The notes under the pieces: model-generated
Databases searched by the model: none
What the model saw: the letters and a program-made list of their open reading frames with translations, nothing else
Told to the model about the DNA's origin: nothing
Assembly (NCBI GenBank): GCA_964035575.1
Contig: OZ037878.1
Location: forward strand, 682,001-746,000
Direction of reading: 5' to 3'
DNA length: 64,000 nt
Source: Rhynchopus sp. YZ270_cl-10
Taxonomy: Eukaryota > Euglenozoa > Diplonemea > Diplonemida > Diplonemidae
Shown: in pieces, positions 59,734 to 64,000 of the stretch
Layout of the letters: each line of letters begins with the position of its first letter
How positions within the stretch are numbered: the first letter of the stretch is position 1
Position numbers and translations under genes: made by a program

Positions 59734-59927
59734 ATCGTGTCCCCAGCACTCAGCTCCTTGATGCCCTCCTCTTCACGCAGCACCTCCCCTCTGAAAGTCA
59801 TCTGAAAGCTGTCTTCCTGCAACCCTGCTGCAGACGCCACCTTCAGACGCAGGTGTCCAAGTGCATCATCCACACCCACCTCCACCACATGTTCCTTCTC
59901 ATCAAAATCCTTTATCGTGAGATCCAT
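59631..59927 (-). pseudogene. Truncated Ub-like/LRR gene (copy G)
   Basis: Keeps the Ub-like domain through AGDTI (about 65 residues), then departs from the family at about 59733 and closes after 33 unrelated codons (98 aa in total). No LRRs. It is preceded by cassette R and by copy H, so it keeps a full upstream region and might still be expressed as a Ub-like peptide. The break lies a few residues before that of copy A, so the two are independent events. Confidence 0.75.
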
Positions 59928-59954
59928 TTTTTGCGTTTTTGTGTTTTGTGCTGT

Positions 59955-60282
59955 GTCTCTGCTGAGGTGTGCTGCTGTTTTGTGTCAGAGTGAGCTGAGT
60001 AATGTTTGTCATCACGTCTCGGGGAAATGGAAGTTGGAAACAGCACAGACAGGTCTCTTGCCAAGGTTGACAGGCAGATGTGAGGGAGTTACCCAAATGA
60101 CCGCCAGAGGACCTTGTCCTCAATCAAATGATACCTTCTTTTTTCAGGTTGGGGAGGGAGGTGGTAAAAACGCTGCATAAACTCTCGAGGGAGGTGGGAA
60201 TGTCTTGTTTTGTCTGTTTTGTGTTGCGACTGAAAAACAGGGAAAAAGAAAGAAAACTTGAAAGATGTACCGCAACACGAAC
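59955..60282. repeat. Shared upstream cassette R, copy 5 (shortened)
   Basis: Lacks the middle part (GATCAAGCTAACAGG) present in the others: AATGTTTGTCATC joins directly to ACGTCTCGGGG. It overlaps the read-through 3' end of copy H. Confidence 0.8.
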
Positions 60283-61398
60283 CCTTGCTCTCTGCGAACC
60301 CTGCTTCCCTTTCCTCAGAGGGCTCTGTGTCTGCATGAAGACGCTTCCACCCCACCCTTCTTTCTGCACGGTTGCGGGGTCGGGCACGTTGTCAGTCTCG
60401 CATCTCAGACCATGAATCGCGTCAGTCGGCAAAGGCGGTTCTTTCTCAAGCAACCTCCTCACAACCAGAGCGTCCTTGCTCAACCCTGAGGCATCGATTC
60501 TTGTCAACTCTGGGCAGCGGTAGAAGAAGAACTCCTCAATATGCTTGACCCCGCTCAACGCAGACAGGCCATCGACGACTTGCAAGCGAGAGCAATCCCC
60601 GAAGAAGAACTTCCCGATGGTAACGACACTCCTCAGCCCTGAAAGACAAACTCTCTTCAACGCGTAGCTGCCGCAAAGAAATTGGCGACCTATTTCGGTG
60701 ACATTGCTCAACCCCGAGAGGTCCACGGACGTCAAATGCTCGCAGCTGCTAAGAAAACTCTCCTCAATCACAGTCACGCGGCGAAACACAGAGAGGTCAA
60801 CCGTTCGCAATGCAGAGCTGGTCAGAAAGCCCCAACCTATTTTAGTGACACTGCCGAACCCCGACAGGTTGATGCTCTCCAATCGGTTGGCGAGGCAGAG
60901 GAAGCGACCTGTTATCACAGTCACATTGCACAACCCTGAAAGGTCAACCTCTGTCAACTGTCGGCAACTGTGCAAGAACCAATCCCCTATTTCTGTAACG
61001 ACCGACACAGCACTAAGGTCAAGTCGCGTTAACGCACTGTTGCGCAAGAAGTTATCAGGAATCACAGTCGCAACCTCCGCCTCCAAAAGCAAACGCGCAA
61101 CGTCTGGATCGTCCACAGTCGCCAACCTCTCTTTTGTCAGGTCTGTCTCGCCCAATGCGTGAAGTGCTGCAATGGCAGCAAACTTCGTTGTCCTCACGAG
61201 AATAATCGTGTCCCCAGCACTCAGCTCCTTGATGCCCTCCTCTTCACGCAGCACCTCCCCTCTGAAAGTCATCTGAAAGCTGTCTTCCTGCAACCCTGCT
61301 GCAGACGCCACCTTCAGACGCAGGTGTTCAAGTGCATCATCCACACCCACCTCCACCACATGTTCCTTCTCATCAAAATCCTTGATCGTGAGATCCAT
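60124..61398 (-). CDS. Ub-like/leucine-rich-repeat protein, copy H (424 aa)
   Basis: Ub-like domain, linker and LRRs. Windows: DNFLRNS, DWFLHSC, GRFLCLA, WGFLTSS, ESFLSSC, RQFLCGS, KFFFGDC and EFFFYRC. It carries the same one-base deletion as B and E at the tail, but the resulting TGA is TGG here. Translation therefore continues in the shifted frame for about 76 residues through former 3' flank (GGSVFMQTQSPLRKGKQG to LPNLKKEGII). That tail is probably not selected. A frame 23 codons longer (MIDSDDKHYSAHS) comes from cassette R and was not used as the start. Confidence 0.84.
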   Translation of the reverse strand: MDLTIKDFDEKEHVVEVGVDDALEHLRLKVASAAGLQEDSFQMTFRGEVLREEEGIKELSAGDTIILVRTTKFAAIAALHALGETDLTKERLATVDDPDVARLLLEAEVATVIPDNFLRNSALTRLDLSAVSVVTEIGDWFLHSCRQLTEVDLSGLCNVTVITGRFLCLANRLESINLSGFGSVTKIGWGFLTSSALRTVDLSVFRRVTVIEESFLSSCEHLTSVDLSGLSNVTEIGRQFLCGSYALKRVCLSGLRSVVTIGKFFFGDCSRLQVVDGLSALSGVKHIEEFFFYRCPELTRIDASGLSKDALVVRRLLEKEPPLPTDAIHGLRCETDNVPDPATVQKEGWGGSVFMQTQSPLRKGKQGSQRARVRVAVHLSSFLSFSLFFSRNTKQTKQDIPTSLESLCSVFTTSLPNLKKEGII

Positions 61399-61815
61399 TT
61401 TTTGTGTTATGTTGTGCTGTTTTGTGTCAGAGTGAGCTGAGTAATGTTTGTCATCAGAGTCGATCAAGCTAACAGGAAACGTTGAAAAGGTTTGTCAGCA
61501 TGCGTCTGGAAAATAGAAACCATCGGGCCCTCCTAGCAGTGTCCGAACACAAAGCTACCCCCCCACTCTTCTTTTGGATGTGTAACATTTAGTACATTTT
61601 ATTGCATTGCTTGTAAACAAAAGCCACAGGATAGAAGGAACAATGCAAAGGGTTCAAAGTGCTAACACCTCATCACATGACGAGGTACGCATCCTCAAAG
61701 ATAACTCTTCCCATATGCCGTGAGCTGTGTATGCTGCAATCAACAGAAAGAGAAGGTGAACGTGCAAACGCGCCATGTACATATTCCACTGTCATCAAAA
61801 AGACGTGGAATACCT

Positions 61816-61880
61816 AAGTGCAAACATCTCTGTGGACGCAGGCACTGTACCTCCGCGGGTTATAACCGCGGAGTGCACTT
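61816..61880 (+). repeat. Structured repeat S8
   Basis: Sequence-identical partner of S7 within the segmental duplication. Confidence 0.55.
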
Positions 61881-61937
61881 CGTTGACACAGTGGGGATGC
61901 TGTGCACAGGCATACACTACCCTAAAAGAAAACTTGA

Positions 61938-61971
61938 AAGATCAATGTGCCTCTCGTGCACACAAGATCTT
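61938..61971 (+). repeat. CTCTCGT-loop hairpin element, copy g
   Basis: AAGATC, TGTGC, CTCTCGT, GCACA, GATCTT, within the duplicated segment. Confidence 0.6.
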
Positions 61972-62461
61972 AATGAGGAAAAACAGTGATTGGGCGACAA
62001 CGAAACACTTCACATCTCCACTAACTCCCAAAAAGTACAAACGCAACCCACATACCCTTATCCAAACATCCACGGAAAGATAGCTATAGAAACAAGTGGA
62101 GGCTCACAGACAAAAAGAAGAAGAAGGCAAATATAAAGAAGTGAATATTGAAAAATACAAAGCCCTCTTTGTGACAATGTAGTTCCCGAAAAGTTGGCAA
62201 GATAAGTCTCTGTGTGCATACACCTTCACAATACAACCAAATTGTGAGTATTTTGCAAACACTTCAAAAAAAAAAGGACCACCAAAAACAACAGAATTGA
62301 CGCTATTTCAGCTGTATACACAAGGCGAGCACTCTCCCGCGAGAGTTTTATTGTATCAACGTATTGTGGGATGTTTCCCCCCCCTTCAAAAGCAAACATG
62401 GAAAGCAAAAGATCTTCGTAAGGGGTGTGTGTTTTTTTGGAGGGGTTGAAAAATCTTCTTA

Positions 62462-63647
62462 GGGTAGCACAATTAAAAATATTGTTTAGTGTCCTGCGCG
62501 CGAACAGATTTTTGGAAATCCAAAAAAAAAAAATAATTGGGACACAACTACAAAAAAAATAATTTTTATGGTTGGTAGGTTGAAGTCAGGACGGACGAAG
62601 TCTCGGAGGGCCCTAAGGGGGAAGGTAGGTAGGGCACTTCTGTCTGGGAAAAAGTGACCAGAAAAAAAAAATGTTGGGGTCCCGTGCTCCCAAATGTGCG
62701 AAATAAGCAAGAAATAAGCATTTTTGCGCACACGTGTATAAAAAAAAATCCGCCTCCGGCGGGGTTCGTTTTCGAGGATTTTCAGAGATCTCACGTTATG
62801 AAGATTTCCTTAAGAAACCATTGAATCTCATATTTCAGAATAATAGTACCTTAGAGTGTTTTTGGACACACATGTAACCCCACCGTGGAGAGCAATCGGC
62901 TCGTGCAATCAAAAGAAAGTGGAGAAAAGGTACAAGAATAAAAAAAGTTGGGTACCGTGCGCCTGCGGCGCTGCCTGTTCCCTTCCAGTTTCTACAGGCA
63001 AACACTTGCCCCCTTTACCTTACACTGACGGGTTTTGACCAAAACCAAGAACTTGTCCATTTCGGCAAATTGACCCCACCACAGCAAAAACGGACGGATT
63101 CCGAAAATGCAAATGCCGGTGTTTTCGCGCATTTTCATGTTTCAAGACGTCAGGATCAGGGAGAGAAAATCTGGTTGTGGGATTTGCCTTGGCCCTCTTT
63201 ACCCTACATGGATTTTGACCAAAACCAAGAATTTGGCCATTTCGGCAAAGTGACCCCACCACAGTGCGGACGGATTCCGGAAATCCCAATCGCGGTATGT
63301 TTTCGGGCTGAAAACCCACTGTTTTTTCAGGGGGAAAATTGCTTCCAAATGTCGGAATTTTCCGAATTTTCCTGAAAATGACCCTTGTTTACGAGTATGG
63401 GTTCATATTTTGCGAAAATTTAAGTCACTAAAATTTTGTCCATTTTCCCGTATTCACCCCACCACAAGCCGGGATTGGCTCAGAAATGCAACAAAACGCC
63501 CCAGAGTTAGGAAATAGCCTGAAAAGAGGGCAAAATAGGTGAGGGAAAAATTATTTTTTTTTGACTAGTTATTTTTTTTTTGCGTGCGTGCGAACAGATT
63601 TTTGGGGAGCGGTGGGACACTAAACAAGGTTTTTAATTGTGCTACCC
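62462..63647. mobile_element. Non-autonomous DNA transposon with GGGTAGCACAATTAAAAA termini (1186 bp)
   Basis: Inverted ends GGGTAGCACAATTAAAAA...TTGTTTAGTGTCC on both sides, flanked by TTA (62459-62461 and 63648-63650), as in PIF/Harbinger-type insertions. Just inside, GCGTGCGAACAGATTTTTGG occurs near both ends. It contains three D90 motif copies (63030, 63205 and, inverted, 63395). No transposase frame. Confidence 0.82.
63030..63300 (+). repeat. Tandem D90 motif copies
   Basis: TTTTGACCAAAACCAAGAAC, CCATTTCGGCAAATTGACCC and GGACGGATTCCG occur at about 63030-63125 and again at 63205-63300. The two are close matches. Confidence 0.75.
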
Positions 63648-63650
63648 TTA

Positions 63651-64000
63651 GTTTTTAAATACTAAGATCTGGAAAAAAAACACCGAAAAGTAAGATCCTT
63701 AAAAAAACCCGTGTTTTTCCACTCGCATCTTAATTAAGATCTTTTTGTAAACCACATGGACACCACCCCAAAATAATGTACCTTTTTCACTTTTTCATCA
63801 GGCCAGGTGAAGCCTTCTATCTCACATACCCCGTCTTTTTTATTGTAATATCGAAACAAAAATCGCCGTCACAAAAAGACAGGATTCTGCCACCCCCCCT
63901 TTATTTTTTCACCCCCACACCTGAATCCTCTCACCTTTTTTCTCACGATCCTTCCCCATCCCCTCCCCTTCCCTTCCTCCCTCCTCCCTCAACCTTTTCT
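63651..64000. other. Right edge of window, nothing recognised
   Basis: AT-rich then C/T-rich sequence; no gene or repeat identified. Confidence 0.4.

Larger units (their letters stand above)
61406..62420. repeat. Segmental duplication, copy 2
   Basis: Counterpart of 58381-59510, with structured repeat S8 (61816-61880), hairpin g (61938-61971) and a short AAG tract. It adds about 60 bp around 62225-62300 not seen in copy 1. Confidence 0.85.

Overview
This window is nuclear DNA of a flagellated protist. It has spliceosomal GT-AG introns (all phase 0 where I can model them), an outer-dynein-arm docking-complex subunit, a kinesin, and two membrane-anchored class III adenylyl cyclases. One cyclase has the YEVKTVGD-type active-site segment familiar from Euglenozoa. 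Introns, plant-cell-wall-type GH3 enzymes and very long repeat-rich intergenic DNA make a free-living euglenozoan (for example a diplonemid) my best guess. That is inference; there is no rRNA or spliced leader here to settle it.

Layout. 0-3 kb: a fragment of a ubiquitin-like/LRR gene cut by a LINE-like reading frame, then a whole Ub-like/LRR gene. 3.6-8.6 kb: a five-exon docking-complex gene (ODAD1/DC2 type) with a pogo transposon, including an open transposase, inside intron 1. 9.3-25.7 kb: an adenylyl cyclase, a two-exon Tudor/PH protein, a secreted Cys-rich protein, a kinesin that also carries F-box-like and U-box segments, and a tail-anchored cytochrome b5, separated by MITE-rich DNA. 26.5-33.7 kb: a giant multi-membrane-pass adenylyl cyclase with two short 3' exons. 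34.9-61.4 kb: a cluster of three GH3 glycosidases interleaved with Ub-like/LRR paralogs, all on the minus strand and sharing one upstream cassette. It is interrupted at 41.1-49.5 kb by a hAT-like MITE, an unusual possibly ADP-ribosyltransferase-like gene, and a Russian-doll stack of palindromic transposons with 6-bp target duplications. 61.4-64 kb: a segmental duplication and another MITE.

Nearly every host gene is on the minus strand (the pogo transposase is the exception), which fits directional gene clusters.

Most striking observation: the six long Ub-like/LRR paralogs keep an almost constant backbone in each LRR, but each repeat carries a 7-residue window that differs between copies. It looks like a receptor family diversified at fixed positions, with windows shared in mosaic fashion between copies. 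Next in interest are the F-box/U-box/kinesin fusion, the nested 6-bp-TSD elements with private palindromic arrays, and a dispersed hairpin whose stems vary in a compensatory way around a fixed CTCTCGT loop.
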